Source of the DNA: Microcaldota archaeon | GTDB lineage: Archaea > Micrarchaeota > Micrarchaeia > Anstonellales > J096 | Assembly: GCA_015522475.1 (NCBI GenBank) | Contig: WAMF01000001.1 | Coordinates: 100,054 to 164,053 of the forward strand | DNA length: 64,000 nt | Direction: 5' to 3' | Position numbers and translations under genes: made by a program | Part shown: piece after piece, positions 8,257-16,878 of the stretch | How the letters are laid out: each line of letters begins with the position of its first letter | How positions within the stretch are numbered: position 1 is the first letter of the stretch | Notes under the pieces: model-generated | What the model saw: only the letters and a program-made list of their open reading frames with translations | What the model was told of the DNA's origin: nothing | Database searches by the model: none

Positions 8257-9507
8257 TTAAGGTGTCAGCCTCGTCCTATCACGAGGGAAGAGCATCGCCT
8301 CGCGTATGTTGTTCAAGTTGAGCATCTTCATAGTTATGCGCTCAAGGCCAATACTCCAACCGCTATGAGGTGGAGCTCCATAGTAAAACGCCTCCAGATA
8401 AAAGCGGAAATCTTCGACGTTCAAGCCGCGCTTTTTGAGTTGCTCCTCCAAGAGCTCCGGGATATGGATACGCTGAGCTCCGCTGCTAATCTCCATACCT
8501 CTATAGAGAAGGTCGTAGCTCCTACAGTATTCGGGCTCGTCCTCGTAAGGCATGGAATAGAAAGCACGTATGGCAGTAGGCCATTTGTTTATGACGACAG
8601 CTTCCCCATAAAGCTCACAAAGCTTCTTTTCAGCCTCTCTGTTCAAATCATCGCCAATCTCTATGTCAAAGTTGTTCTCACGGAGCTCGTTTATGGCGTC
8701 ATCGTAAGCGACCACAGGCACATCCTTAACTGGCGTGACCTCTTCAAAATGCTTAGCCAGCGTGTTTATGATGGCCATGGCGGCGTTGCTTAAAAGTTTA
8801 ACTGCATCAACGTCGTCGAAGAAAGCAGCTTCACCATCCATCTGTGTGCTCTCGTTTAAGTGAGCGGTTGTATTGTGCTTCTCAGCCCTAAATACAGGAG
8901 TAGTCATAGTAACACGCTCTAAGCCACCAACGACAGCCATCTGCTTGTAGAGCTGGGGGCTTTGAGCCAAGAAAGCACGCTTCTCGAAGTACTGCACCTC
9001 GAAGAGCTCTGCCCCTCCTTCGCTGGCAGCCCCTATAATCGTAGCCGGCTGAATATCGACGAAGCCCTGGCTTTTCATGTAATCGCGGAAAGCCCTTATG
9101 GCCATGCTCTTAGCCAAGAATATGCGCTTAACCTTGTCGCGGCGAAGGTCCAAAAAGCGGTATTGAAGTCTTGTGTCTAAATCAGCGGGCGTCTTATCGA
9201 GGGGATCGACAGGAAGAGGTTTTTGCACCTTGCCTAAAACATTTATCTCGGAAACTATAACCTCTTTTCCGCCGTACGGCGCCTGTTTGGACTCTTCAAC
9301 CTTACCCTTTATCTGAACGACATCCTCTCTCTTTAAATCCTTTGCCAGATTCTCATCTTTAATGACGCATTGGATCCTGCCGTAAAAGTCGCGCAGTACA
9401 ACAAAGCGGATTTTGCCCAAGTTGCGTATGGTCTCTGCCCAACCCGCTAGAACTACGTCACTACCTACAGCTGCCTTAGCTTCTTCTGTTGTGTGTGTTC
9501 GGAACAT
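8257..9507 (-). CDS. aspS: aspartyl-tRNA synthetase, archaeal type, probably non-discriminating
   Basis: Class IIb synthetase that charges tRNA-Asp and perhaps tRNA-Asn with Asp. Residues 1-105 are the OB-fold anticodon domain (GWAETIRNLGKI, then VVLRDFYGRIQCV). The catalytic domain holds motif 2 (FRAEKHNTTAHLNE) and motif 3 (GWSIGLERITMKML), and the protein ends in the usual FPRDRTRLTP. Compared from memory with Thermococcus AspRS, the position of Trp26 is Glu and that of Lys85 is Pro. Pro at the second position is typical of non-discriminating enzymes. A TATA-like CTTAAACAC lies 25 nt before the ATG. The gene is divergent from eS6. Confidence 0.93.
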   Translation of the reverse strand: MFRTHTTEEAKAAVGSDVVLAGWAETIRNLGKIRFVVLRDFYGRIQCVIKDENLAKDLKREDVVQIKGKVEESKQAPYGGKEVIVSEINVLGKVQKPLPVDPLDKTPADLDTRLQYRFLDLRRDKVKRIFLAKSMAIRAFRDYMKSQGFVDIQPATIIGAASEGGAELFEVQYFEKRAFLAQSPQLYKQMAVVGGLERVTMTTPVFRAEKHNTTAHLNESTQMDGEAAFFDDVDAVKLLSNAAMAIINTLAKHFEEVTPVKDVPVVAYDDAINELRENNFDIEIGDDLNREAEKKLCELYGEAVVINKWPTAIRAFYSMPYEDEPEYCRSYDLLYRGMEISSGAQRIHIPELLEEQLKKRGLNVEDFRFYLEAFYYGAPPHSGWSIGLERITMKMLNLNNIREAMLFPRDRTRLTP

Positions 9508-9756
9508 GGAAGGGCTTAGGAGGAAAGTGTTTAAGTGGATTTCGGTTTGTCACGCTTAGCTCAAACAGGCAGGCAACAGACAGCGTAAATGGGTGTAAAA
9601 TGAAGAAAACAAGCAAAGGCTGGAAACAAAGCATGTTTAAAAACATTTGTAAGCAAGTGTGGTAGCCATAGCCGAGTCATCTCTGGCTGGAGTTATAAAA
9701 AGAGTAAATAGGGTATACATGAAGAAAACAAAACAGGAGAGTGGAGGTGGGCATGA

Positions 9757-10161
9757 ATGATATTAAATGTAGGAGACAGAAGTGGCAAGACATATAAAGT
9801 AGAGTTGCCAAAAGAAAAGGAAGTATTGTTTATAGGCAAGAGGATTGGTGACGAAATAGACGGTGGAGAAATAGGCTTAGCCGGCTACACACTCCTCATC
9901 ACCGGCGGCTCAGATAAGAGTGGTTTCCCTATGAGGAAGGGCGTCCACGGCACAGCCAAGGAGAAGCTCCTTCTCAGCGGCGGTGTAGGATACAATCCCA
10001 AAAGGAAGGGTGAGAAACGTCGAAAAACCGTTCGAGGAGAGGTCGTTTCAGACGAGATTGTGCAGCTGAACCTCAAAGTCGTAAAAGAAGGTCCTACAAA
10101 ATTGGAAGAACTGCTAGGCAAAAAAGAGGAGAAAAAAGGAGACAGCGAGGAAAAGAAGTAG
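9757..10161 (+). CDS. rps6e: 30S ribosomal protein eS6
   Basis: Small-subunit ribosomal protein. The family core is plain: FIGKRIGDEIDGG, followed by GYTLLITGGSDKSGFPMRKGVHG (about residues 28-66), then a basic stretch GEKRRKTVRGEVVS. A Lys/Glu-rich tail ends the protein. The 134-aa length is normal for archaea. The start ATG follows GGAGGTGGGC, a strong Shine-Dalgarno sequence. A 13-codon ORF beginning at 9719 ends with TGA overlapping this ATG (ATGA), so translational coupling is possible. The next gene is aIF2 gamma, a common archaeal pairing. Confidence 0.94.
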   Translation: MILNVGDRSGKTYKVELPKEKEVLFIGKRIGDEIDGGEIGLAGYTLLITGGSDKSGFPMRKGVHGTAKEKLLLSGGVGYNPKRKGEKRRKTVRGEVVSDEIVQLNLKVVKEGPTKLEELLGKKEEKKGDSEEKK

Positions 10162-10237
10162 GGTGTTTAAAGTTTTAGGGCTTTTATCTGCTATTACCCA
10201 CAATAAAGTGCCAAGGGAAGGTCGTTAGTATAGGAAT

Positions 10238-10247
10238 AATATATAAG
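10238..10247 (+). promoter_or_regulatory. TATA box of the aIF2 gamma gene
   Basis: AATATATAAG lies where the ORF track places the start codon (GTG 10247). Transcription would therefore begin near 10265 and the true start must be at 10262 or 10289. Confidence 0.5.
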
Positions 10248-10261
10248 TGCAGGTTGATACA

Positions 10262-11470
10262 GTGACAGAGAAAGTCAAAAAGGAGGAGATGGTTGAGAGA
10301 GTAACTGTAGGTCTTTTAGGCCATGTAGACCACGGCAAGACGACGCTTGTTAAGGCATTAACAGGTAAGTGGACAGATACTTACAAGGAAGAGTTGCTTA
10401 GGGGCATAAGCATAAAACTCGGTTATGCTGATCTAGGCATATATGAATGCAATGGCAAGTACACAACAAGCGAGAAGTGCAGAAAAGGAAAAGCCAAGCC
10501 CGCCAAGATCGTCTCCTTCTTAGATGCACCGGGTCATGAGTCACTTATGGCAACAGCTGTTTCAGCTTCTGCTGTTATAGACGGTGCGCTTTTTTTAATA
10601 GCAGCCAACGAGCCATGCCCTCAAGAACAAACAAAAGAGCACTTTATGATACTCGAGATGTTGGGCATAAAGGACATCGTTATTGTTCAGACTAAGCTCG
10701 ACCTGGTGACAGAGGAAAGGGCGAGGGAGAGCTACAAAGAAATTAAGGCCTTCTTAAAGGGCACATTTGCTGAAGACGCGCCCATCATCCCCATCTCCGG
10801 CACAGCCCAGCTCAACATAGACCGTGTCATCGAAGCCATTGTAAAGTACATTGAGCCAAAGCCGCGCGATAAAAAAGCTCCGCCTCTCTTCTACATTTTA
10901 AGGAGCTTCGACATAAACAAGCCGGGAACGCCCATAGCCCGCCTTAAAGGAGGTGTGCTCGGCGGCGTCATAGAAAGAGGCACGTTCAAGAAAGGCCAAA
11001 GCATAAAGATTCTGCCCGGGATACCCCAAGGAAAATCCCATGAAGCAAAGCCCATTGAGACAACAGTTGTAAGTTTGCATATATATGAGGGCGAGGTGAG
11101 CGAAGCAGAGCCGGGCGGAACTGTGGCAATAGGCACTCAACTCGACCCAACATTAACAAAAGGCGACAGGCTCGTAGGAAATGTCGTCGTGGATAAAAAT
11201 GAAACTGATGTGAAGGTTTACAGTTCACTGCCTATAAAATACAAACTCCTTGAGAGGAAGGACATAGAAAATCCACCTTTTAGAGAGGGTGAAGTTCTCC
11301 TATTAAATGTGGGCTCAGCTACGACGGCTGGCATCATATCTGCGTTCAAAAAAGGCGTTATTGAAGTTCAGCTCAGAAAGAGTGTAGCAGCTCTTAAAGG
11401 AACAGCCGTAGCCATACAGAGACGTGTAGGCCAAAGATGGAGACTGGCTGCTGTAGGCAGTGTGGAATGA
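10262..11470 (+). CDS. eif2g: translation initiation factor aIF2, gamma subunit
   Basis: GTPase subunit of aIF2 that delivers initiator Met-tRNA to the small subunit. Motifs: G1 GLLGHVDHGKTT, the switch region LLRGISIKLGYAD, a zinc-knuckle remnant (CNGKYTTSEKC), G3 DAPGHE, G4 TKLD, then two beta-barrel domains (GGVLGGVIERGTFKKGQ, VGNVV). The length of about 400 aa is normal. The ORF track starts at GTG 10247, which overlaps the TATA box. GTG 10262 is taken here, and ATG 10289, behind GGAGGAG but almost without spacer, is the alternative. It lies 85 bp after eS6. Confidence 0.95.
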   Translation: MTEKVKKEEMVERVTVGLLGHVDHGKTTLVKALTGKWTDTYKEELLRGISIKLGYADLGIYECNGKYTTSEKCRKGKAKPAKIVSFLDAPGHESLMATAVSASAVIDGALFLIAANEPCPQEQTKEHFMILEMLGIKDIVIVQTKLDLVTEERARESYKEIKAFLKGTFAEDAPIIPISGTAQLNIDRVIEAIVKYIEPKPRDKKAPPLFYILRSFDINKPGTPIARLKGGVLGGVIERGTFKKGQSIKILPGIPQGKSHEAKPIETTVVSLHIYEGEVSEAEPGGTVAIGTQLDPTLTKGDRLVGNVVVDKNETDVKVYSSLPIKYKLLERKDIENPPFREGEVLLLNVGSATTAGIISAFKKGVIEVQLRKSVAALKGTAVAIQRRVGQRWRLAAVGSVE

Positions 11471-11698
11471 TTTAGAGTGGGGATGGGAAGATTAGGGTAA
11501 GGTATGTACAGAGAAGCAGAGAAGTAATGAAAGGCCCAAAGATGAAGCCCAAGTAGACCATGCAGAAATAAAGGCGGCCATAAAGGATTAAAAGAGGAGA
11601 ATGTAAAGAGTGTATCAGCTACTTCGTGCCTCAATGTTGTCCTTTTAGTCTCTCTTTAAGCTATGGTTTTTATGGCTTTCATGTCCTAGCTCAACGAT

Positions 11699-12526
11699 CT
11701 AGGTGATTAGTTTTTTCTTTAACGTTCCGACCCAACTAGCAAGCGAAGAAAAGGGCACGCGAACGTCTGGCTTATATTTCCTGCCAGGTTGTGGAATGCC
11801 ATGGGCTATAAAGACGCTGTAAGCCCCTATATTTTTGGCAAAGCCAACATCTGTCTCAAGCGTATCCCCAAACACGACAATCTCACTCGGCTTCGCTACT
11901 TTTAAGAGGGGCTTTGCCATAAGTGTATTGGGTTTGCCCACTACAAAAGGCTTAATACCTAAATTGTTTGCCAAGGCATGAACATGAAGACCTATGCCCG
12001 GCTTCAGCCCATCTTTAGAAAGCCAAACTCTATCTATAGAAGCCACTATCAAAGGCAAGCCCTCGAGCAACAGACGTGTTGCAGTAGTAAAAACTCTGAA
12101 AGAAAGCTTCTCTGTATAGCCAACAACAACTGCCGAAGGCTTTTTACGTGTAAGCCTTTGATTAACAGAGATGCCAGCTCTCCTCAAAAGAGCTTTAAAA
12201 CTAGCGCTTCCAACGACGTAAACAGACAAGAAACCCTTTTTCAGCAGATAATCGCTTACAGCATAATCTGCTCGAATGACATTTTCTCTCCTTATACAAC
12301 ACTTTACCCGCGACTGAACAAGGTCACGCTCCCCGCTAGATGTATTCGACAAAAGGAAGAGCTCTTTACCTGCCAACCTAAGCAAATGTGCAAGCTCAGC
12401 CATTTCTTTATATACGTGGTTGCCCCTATAAAACGTGCCATCACCGTCAAATGCAATAGCCTTTATACGACGCCAAGGAATCGGTCTATGTTCAACGACG
12501 CCCGCAACATCCACAACACGCACCAT
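11699..12526 (-). CDS. HAD-superfamily phosphatase, NagD-like (class IIA)
   Basis: Probable phosphatase acting on a small phosphometabolite in the cytosol. The four HAD motifs are visible: motif I FDGDGTFYRGN (nucleophile Asp about residue 28), motif II LLSNTSS (about 60), a motif III lysine in VGKPNTLM, and motif IV VFGDTLETDVGFAKNIG. The cap between motifs II and III matches the NagD/4-nitrophenylphosphatase arrangement. Motif I has Gly where most members have Leu or Met (DxDGT). Substrate unknown; phosphoglycolate or nucleotide phosphates are typical. It is divergent from the ATPase operon, sharing one central AT box. Confidence 0.87.
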   Translation of the reverse strand: MVRVVDVAGVVEHRPIPWRRIKAIAFDGDGTFYRGNHVYKEMAELAHLLRLAGKELFLLSNTSSGERDLVQSRVKCCIRRENVIRADYAVSDYLLKKGFLSVYVVGSASFKALLRRAGISVNQRLTRKKPSAVVVGYTEKLSFRVFTTATRLLLEGLPLIVASIDRVWLSKDGLKPGIGLHVHALANNLGIKPFVVGKPNTLMAKPLLKVAKPSEIVVFGDTLETDVGFAKNIGAYSVFIAHGIPQPGRKYKPDVRVPFSSLASWVGTLKKKLIT

Positions 12527-12544
12527 TGAGAAACATCGAGAGCA

Positions 12545-12557
12545 ATTATTTAAAAAC
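12545..12557. promoter_or_regulatory. shared, symmetric TATA box between HAD gene and ATPase operon
   Basis: ATTATTTAAAAAC contains the palindrome TTTAAA centred at 12551/12552. This is 25 nt from the minus-strand start (12526) and 26 nt from the plus-strand start (12578), the exact midpoint. One box could direct both leaderless transcripts. Confidence 0.5.
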
Positions 12558-12577
12558 GCCTACGCCCATATGAGCGC

Positions 12578-13195
12578 ATGGATGAATATGACAAAGTAGT
12601 GATGAACACAGTAGCAGACATATATTTTCAAAGACTCCACACTGCCCAACTCCTAGACAAGATGGAAAAGGAAAGCTTCAAAGACCTTATTATAGACCTC
12701 AACAAGCTGGGCGAGGATGAACTTGCCGAGAGAGTTTCCAACAAAAAGCACAAGGCTGTCGAGGAGTATCTTCTCAAAGAGACGGTCAATTTCATGAGAA
12801 GCATATCCATCTATCTGAATGCACAAGTGCGAGCCATATTCGAAGACGTCTTCATTCCTTTTCTCCAATATATTGGCAGTGATGAAGCTCTGCCGGACGA
12901 GTTGGCTAGAATGCAGTACGACGAATTCATAACGACGCTCTCTGACAGATTCGAGGACAAAATAAAAAAACTTAAGAAGAATGAAAAAGAGGGCATGCAG
13001 ATACTCTTCAATTTCCTGGTGCACAACGAGATGTACGACGAAGAGAAGGTAAAGGCAATGCACCATAAAGAGGATATTTGGCCCTTTGTGTTTACCGTTT
13101 ACATGAAAATAGCCGAGCTCCGCACGATGCTTAAAATTGTGCACAAGGCCATAATAGAGGAGAGAGTATGGAAGGGCGAATTGTTTGTAAAATAG
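12578..13195 (+). CDS. probable shortened A-type ATPase subunit C (AC39-like)
   Basis: Subunit C normally links the central rotor axle to the membrane ring. This 205-aa protein is all-helical, without signal or membrane segments. Its end (PFVFTVYMKIAELRTML, then K-AIIEE) resembles the C-terminal P-x-Y-x4-E-IRNLR helix of AC39 proteins. Its position upstream of subunit D matches the usual C-F-(A-B)-D order. At 205 aa it is much shorter than the roughly 340-aa family norm, so at least one of the three repeated lobes would be missing. It is the first gene of the operon, with a TATA box 26 nt upstream, and overlaps the next ORF by 28 nt. Assignment is by position plus weak similarity. Confidence 0.5.
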   Translation: MDEYDKVVMNTVADIYFQRLHTAQLLDKMEKESFKDLIIDLNKLGEDELAERVSNKKHKAVEEYLLKETVNFMRSISIYLNAQVRAIFEDVFIPFLQYIGSDEALPDELARMQYDEFITTLSDRFEDKIKKLKKNEKEGMQILFNFLVHNEMYDEEKVKAMHHKEDIWPFVFTVYMKIAELRTMLKIVHKAIIEERVWKGELFVK

Positions 13196-13389
13196 ACGAC
13201 GATTATATAAAAGCTGTGCTCATAGCTCTGGGCGTAGGCGAAGGAGAAGGTGACGTTATATTAGTAGATGCACTAAACGACCCAGGGAAAGGCGAGCCTA
13301 CAAAGAAGGTGTTTATACCCCTATACGATGCCCACACGTTCATAAAAAAGAGGGTGAAAATGTATGACACAGAGGTTCACGAAGACTGA
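13168..13389 (+). CDS. small protein in the ATPase subunit F slot
   Basis: The 73-aa protein overlaps the C-like gene by 28 nt and subunit D by 26 nt, so the three are tightly co-translated. In other archaea the gene between C and D (once A and B are moved away, as here) is subunit F, the 100-aa stalk cap. The sequence does not show the usual F start (IAVIGD) and is shorter. It has an alpha/beta look (VCKIDDDYIKAVLIALG) and a charged C-terminal helix (TFIKKRVKMYD). It is either a highly reduced F or an unrelated assembly factor. Confidence 0.55.
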   Translation: MEGRIVCKIDDDYIKAVLIALGVGEGEGDVILVDALNDPGKGEPTKKVFIPLYDAHTFIKKRVKMYDTEVHED

Positions 13390-13969
13390 GCTCATAAAGC
13401 TCAAAAACGAGTACACGTCTGTTAAAGAAGCTAAAAAGATACTTGAGGAGCGCGTTAGAGAGCTCCGCGTCAAATATATGGCCTTAATAAAACAGATAAA
13501 ACACAGGGCCGATGCATACAATCAAAAGCTTAAAGCTCTCCACGACGAGATAATGGAAATTGCAGAAAGATATATGCTTTTCGAAGTGGAAAGAGATGCA
13601 CGTATACAAGGAGAAGCAGATGTAAGGGTGGTGCTTAACTTATTCATGAACAAACAACTTCTCTCGCTGCAGGAAGTAAACTTTCCCATACTTAAGGGAG
13701 ATGCCGTTAGCTCTATACTAAAGAAGAATGCCCAGGATAAGCTAAAGGACTTATTGAATGCAGGTAAGGAGTTGGATGAGCTTGTAAAAAAAGCCAATAT
13801 AATGGAGAGTGAAATAGAGCGTCTGTCTAGGAAAGTGGGCTATTTAGAAAATGTCTTTCTGCCAAAGATCAAAAGGCAAATAAAGCAGATGGAAAATGCA
13901 TTCAGCCAGAGGAGAAGGGACGAGCTCCAGAAAATGAAGAAAGCCATAAAGAAAGGAGGGGAAGCATGA
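13364..13969 (+). CDS. atpD: A-type ATPase subunit D (central stalk)
   Basis: Rotor axle of the A-type ATPase that turns inside the A3B3 head. The 201-aa protein begins with the family signature RFTKTELIKLKNEY and a long coiled coil. It continues through a central segment (VNFPILK) and ends with a second long coiled coil (LENVFLPKIKRQIKQMENAF, then RRDELQKMKKAIKK). This N- and C-terminal helical hairpin is the D/gamma fold, and the length is normal. It overlaps the upstream F-slot ORF and the downstream small membrane protein (ATGA overlap). Confidence 0.88.
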   Translation: MTQRFTKTELIKLKNEYTSVKEAKKILEERVRELRVKYMALIKQIKHRADAYNQKLKALHDEIMEIAERYMLFEVERDARIQGEADVRVVLNLFMNKQLLSLQEVNFPILKGDAVSSILKKNAQDKLKDLLNAGKELDELVKKANIMESEIERLSRKVGYLENVFLPKIKRQIKQMENAFSQRRRDELQKMKKAIKKGGEA

Positions 13970-14226
13970 AATGGACGAGCTTGCTTGTGGACTTAACTGA
14001 ATACACTGTGCTGTTAGTAATGGTTTACCTCTTATGGATAGGAAAAGCTGGTGGTAAAAATGCTCTTCTTGTCTATACAACGGTGGCGTTTTTCTTCTTA
14101 ACGTCTGGAACTGCATGGACGATGGAGAACACGCCTCTACTGAAAGAATACAAAAAGTACAGCATATGGATGACAGTCTTGGCCATATTGATAGGCCTTG
14201 TAGTCATATTTTACCTATTCATATAG
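13966..14226 (+). CDS. small membrane protein within the ATPase operon
   Basis: The 86-aa protein has three hydrophobic segments (about residues 10-28, 34-52 and 66-86) and short charged loops. It overlaps the end of subunit D by four bases (ATGA) and precedes subunit I, so it is co-expressed with the ATPase. It is not a proteolipid: no buried Glu is in a helix and no hairpin repeat is seen. It may be an accessory or assembly factor for the membrane ring, like the small Vo-associated proteins in eukaryotes. That role is inferred from context only. No family recognised. Confidence 0.6.
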   Translation: MKWTSLLVDLTEYTVLLVMVYLLWIGKAGGKNALLVYTTVAFFFLTSGTAWTMENTPLLKEYKKYSIWMTVLAILIGLVVIFYLFI

Positions 14227-14439
14227 TGCTTAGGCACTGTAGATATGATATGTATAGTGCTCATATGAGGCATATGAGGGTATGGAACTGTAAGGTAGAG
14301 GTAGATGAAGTAAATGGTGAATAACCCAAAAAGGAGCTAAGAAAGTGAAAGTAGAACTAATAAATATATCCGTATAAGAAGAAGTAGGATGGAATAAAAG
14401 AGGAATAATAGAAAGCAAGGGGAAGTTGGGGGCCAAGAT

Positions 14440-15924
14440 ATGTTTTCGACGAGAAATGTATATAGGGTTGCATTCCTTCTTACAAAGGAGGACATGCCCG
14501 AATTGGAAGAAGCACTTGTTAAGCAAAAGCTTACTCAGTTCAAGAAAGTGGAGAAGGTCTTCGACGGCCCGTTTAAGCCCAGCAAGTATAGGGCCGTGCT
14601 TCCTTACAAGAAAAGGGTGGATGAGCTAGTTAACATGATAGAAGAGAGGGGATTGGACAAGCAAGTGGCTAAGCAAAAAAATGCTGGCCAAAAAGGCACC
14701 AGCAGCAGAGCGATAGGCGTTAAAGCAGAAGATGCACTTGCATTCCTAAAAGGCTTAAACACGCCCAAAGTCGAGGCGCTCAAAAAAGCTATAGAAAAAG
14801 GCAAGATAAGCCAAAAAGATGTACTTAATGTATTGGCGAGTAGAGAGCTTATTGCATTCTACACTTACATGCTAGATGTGTCTTCAAAAGGGCAAGCGGT
14901 AGGAAAGAAGTTTGCACTGGTTGAGGGATGGATAGACAAAGAAAATGTGGGGAAAATCAAAACCCTGCTCAAAAAGTTTAAGGCGTTTGTATTTGAGTAT
15001 ATAGAGGATCCAAACAGCCCCACACTCCTTAAAAACAAGCCGCCCTTTGACACGTTTGAGGTCATATCCTATCTTTATCCACCGCTCAAGTACGGCAACA
15101 TAGATTTCACACCCATAATCGCGTTCACATTTCCCATTATATTTGGCATCATGTTTGCCAGCGTCGTAGACGGCCTTGGTCTTCTAATAATAGCGCTCTT
15201 CTACAAATGGAAGAAAGGTGGGAAATTTGCTATGCTTCTTATATGGTTGGCTCTTGCCTCTATGTTCTTTGGTTGGCTCTTCGGAGAAGTGGGCTTCCAT
15301 CATGGCAAAGCCATCGTCGAGGTTTACGAGAATCCCATAGTGCTGTTGGAAATTGCCATAGCCATAGGTATAGCCCATACAAGCCTCGGCCATATCATAG
15401 GCATGGTAAACAAAGCTATACAGAAAGACTGGAAGGCCATGTTTGTCCATCTTGGTCCCATTCTTCTCATGATAGGAGGAGTGTTATACCTAACACCTTA
15501 CGGCACAGCTATGTGGGCTAGCTTAATTGTTGGGACATTACTTGTTCTCTGGGGTGGCAGCGAGAGTATAGCAGAGCTTCCCCATGTCATAGGGCATGTC
15601 TTCTCATATGCAAGAATTTTTGCCATAAGCATGGCTCACTACAGCATAAGCACTGCCTTTACAAATTTGGCAGACACATTCTTTGGAAGAGGTGGACTAT
15701 CGGGCCTTACTTTAGGCATAAGCCTCTTGGCTACAGGCCATGCAATACTGCTCACTGTAGAGCTTCTCATATCCTTTATACACACGCTGAGGCTCCATGT
15801 CTTGGAGTTCGGGACGAAGTTTATAGAGAATGGATTGGCATGGTTCAAGCCGGATACATTTCCTTTTAAATACTTGCAGTCTAAGGTTGCACGAGGCAGC
15901 CAAGGAGGAGGTCGAAAGCAATGA
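14440..15924 (+). CDS. atpI: A-type ATPase subunit I (stator membrane subunit a)
   Basis: Forms the ion half-channels against the c ring. The N-terminal soluble arm (about residues 1-215) includes the family features FALVEGWIDKENVGKIKTLL and PPFDTFEV. The membrane half starts with a degenerate copy of the usual DPT-FP-FG-M stretch (NIDFTPIIAFTFPIIFGIM) and has about seven helices. SYARIFAISMAHYSIS and HTLRLHVLEFGTKF carry the conserved arginines, the latter matching the essential Arg of yeast Vph1. At 494 aa it is short compared with about 650 aa; the loss is in the soluble arm. It sits 213 bp after the small membrane protein and overlaps subunit K by four bases. Confidence 0.9.
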   Translation: MFSTRNVYRVAFLLTKEDMPELEEALVKQKLTQFKKVEKVFDGPFKPSKYRAVLPYKKRVDELVNMIEERGLDKQVAKQKNAGQKGTSSRAIGVKAEDALAFLKGLNTPKVEALKKAIEKGKISQKDVLNVLASRELIAFYTYMLDVSSKGQAVGKKFALVEGWIDKENVGKIKTLLKKFKAFVFEYIEDPNSPTLLKNKPPFDTFEVISYLYPPLKYGNIDFTPIIAFTFPIIFGIMFASVVDGLGLLIIALFYKWKKGGKFAMLLIWLALASMFFGWLFGEVGFHHGKAIVEVYENPIVLLEIAIAIGIAHTSLGHIIGMVNKAIQKDWKAMFVHLGPILLMIGGVLYLTPYGTAMWASLIVGTLLVLWGGSESIAELPHVIGHVFSYARIFAISMAHYSISTAFTNLADTFFGRGGLSGLTLGISLLATGHAILLTVELLISFIHTLRLHVLEFGTKFIENGLAWFKPDTFPFKYLQSKVARGSQGGGRKQ

Positions 15925-16625
15925 TAGATCCTATAATTATTGCCATATTAGGTTCTTTCATATCCATAATTGTGCCAGCCATAGGCTCTGGCTATGCCAT
16001 GCAAAAAATAGGCGAGCTTTCCGAAAACTTGCTCAACGACAACAAAAACAAGGGCTTCTTTACAAACTCTCTCGTCTTTTCGGTTTTAGCCGAAACGCCT
16101 ACAATATACGGCCTTCTCATCTCTATCATCATTCTGATGACACTAGCTAAAGGCATCGATATTGTGCAAGCATGGACTCTCTTTCTCTCCGCAGTGAGTG
16201 TAGCTATTCCTGGCATAATCAGCGCCTATGCAATAGGATTGGTTGCCCAAGCCAGCATCATAGCGATAAAAGAAAAGGCAAACCTATTCGGTAAAACCAT
16301 TGTGCTGGCAGCCCTGCCAGAGGTTATAGCTGTTTATGGCCTTATAATTGCGTTGCTCATCATCATGGCAGCAGGCTCCTTCGGAGCTGTAAAGGTGCAC
16401 ACTATGAAAGACGTCTATACAATGACTGTTGTCACCTTCATTATATCACTAGCGGGCATCGTAGCTCTTTACATAGGAAAAATAGCTGTCAATGCCGTAA
16501 AGTCGCTCATATCAAACGATAACGCATTCACACAAGCATTGATAATAGCTGTGCTTCCTGAATCTCTAGCTCTGTATGCGCTTATACTTGCTATACTTAT
16601 TATGACGCAAGGCAAATACATATGA
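15921..16625 (+). CDS. atpK: A-type ATPase subunit K, triple-hairpin proteolipid
   Basis: Ion-binding rotor ring subunit. The 234-aa protein consists of three tandem two-helix hairpins, whereas the usual archaeal form has one hairpin of 70-80 aa or two. Each outer helix has a carboxylate in a similar context: LAETPTIYG (Glu58), LPEVIAVYG (Glu134) and LPESLALYA (Glu214). Each inner helix has the small-residue pattern VPAIGSGYA, IPGIISAYA or a degenerate third copy. Triplicated subunits are known from Methanocaldococcus, where I recall that one hairpin has lost its carboxylate; here all three keep it. It is the last gene of the plus-strand operon. Confidence 0.92.
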   Translation: MIDPIIIAILGSFISIIVPAIGSGYAMQKIGELSENLLNDNKNKGFFTNSLVFSVLAETPTIYGLLISIIILMTLAKGIDIVQAWTLFLSAVSVAIPGIISAYAIGLVAQASIIAIKEKANLFGKTIVLAALPEVIAVYGLIIALLIIMAAGSFGAVKVHTMKDVYTMTVVTFIISLAGIVALYIGKIAVNAVKSLISNDNAFTQALIIAVLPESLALYALILAILIMTQGKYI

Positions 16626-16878
16626 AGGCAGAGAATTGAGATCATGACTGTTCAAGGTAATTGGGAGGAGATAGAAGTAAGTAGGCCTCAAATACGCAAG
16701 ATAAATAATCTACCATTATTTTCCCCATGCGATTTGCATTGGTTGCAAAAGAGGTGTAGACCGTAGAAGAAGTTGGCGGGCCACCACTTACTACTCACAT
16801 AAAGTGTAGAGAGGCTCTGTATAGGGCATCGAGTTCTGCAGCAATTAAATCAATGAAGGAAGTTAAACAAATTAGAGA

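Noticed and set aside
9719-9760. 13-codon leader ORF overlapping the eS6 start (ATGA)
   Set aside because: The upstream TATA box places the transcript start at or after its ATG, so it is probably not translated. Noted in the eS6 entry only.
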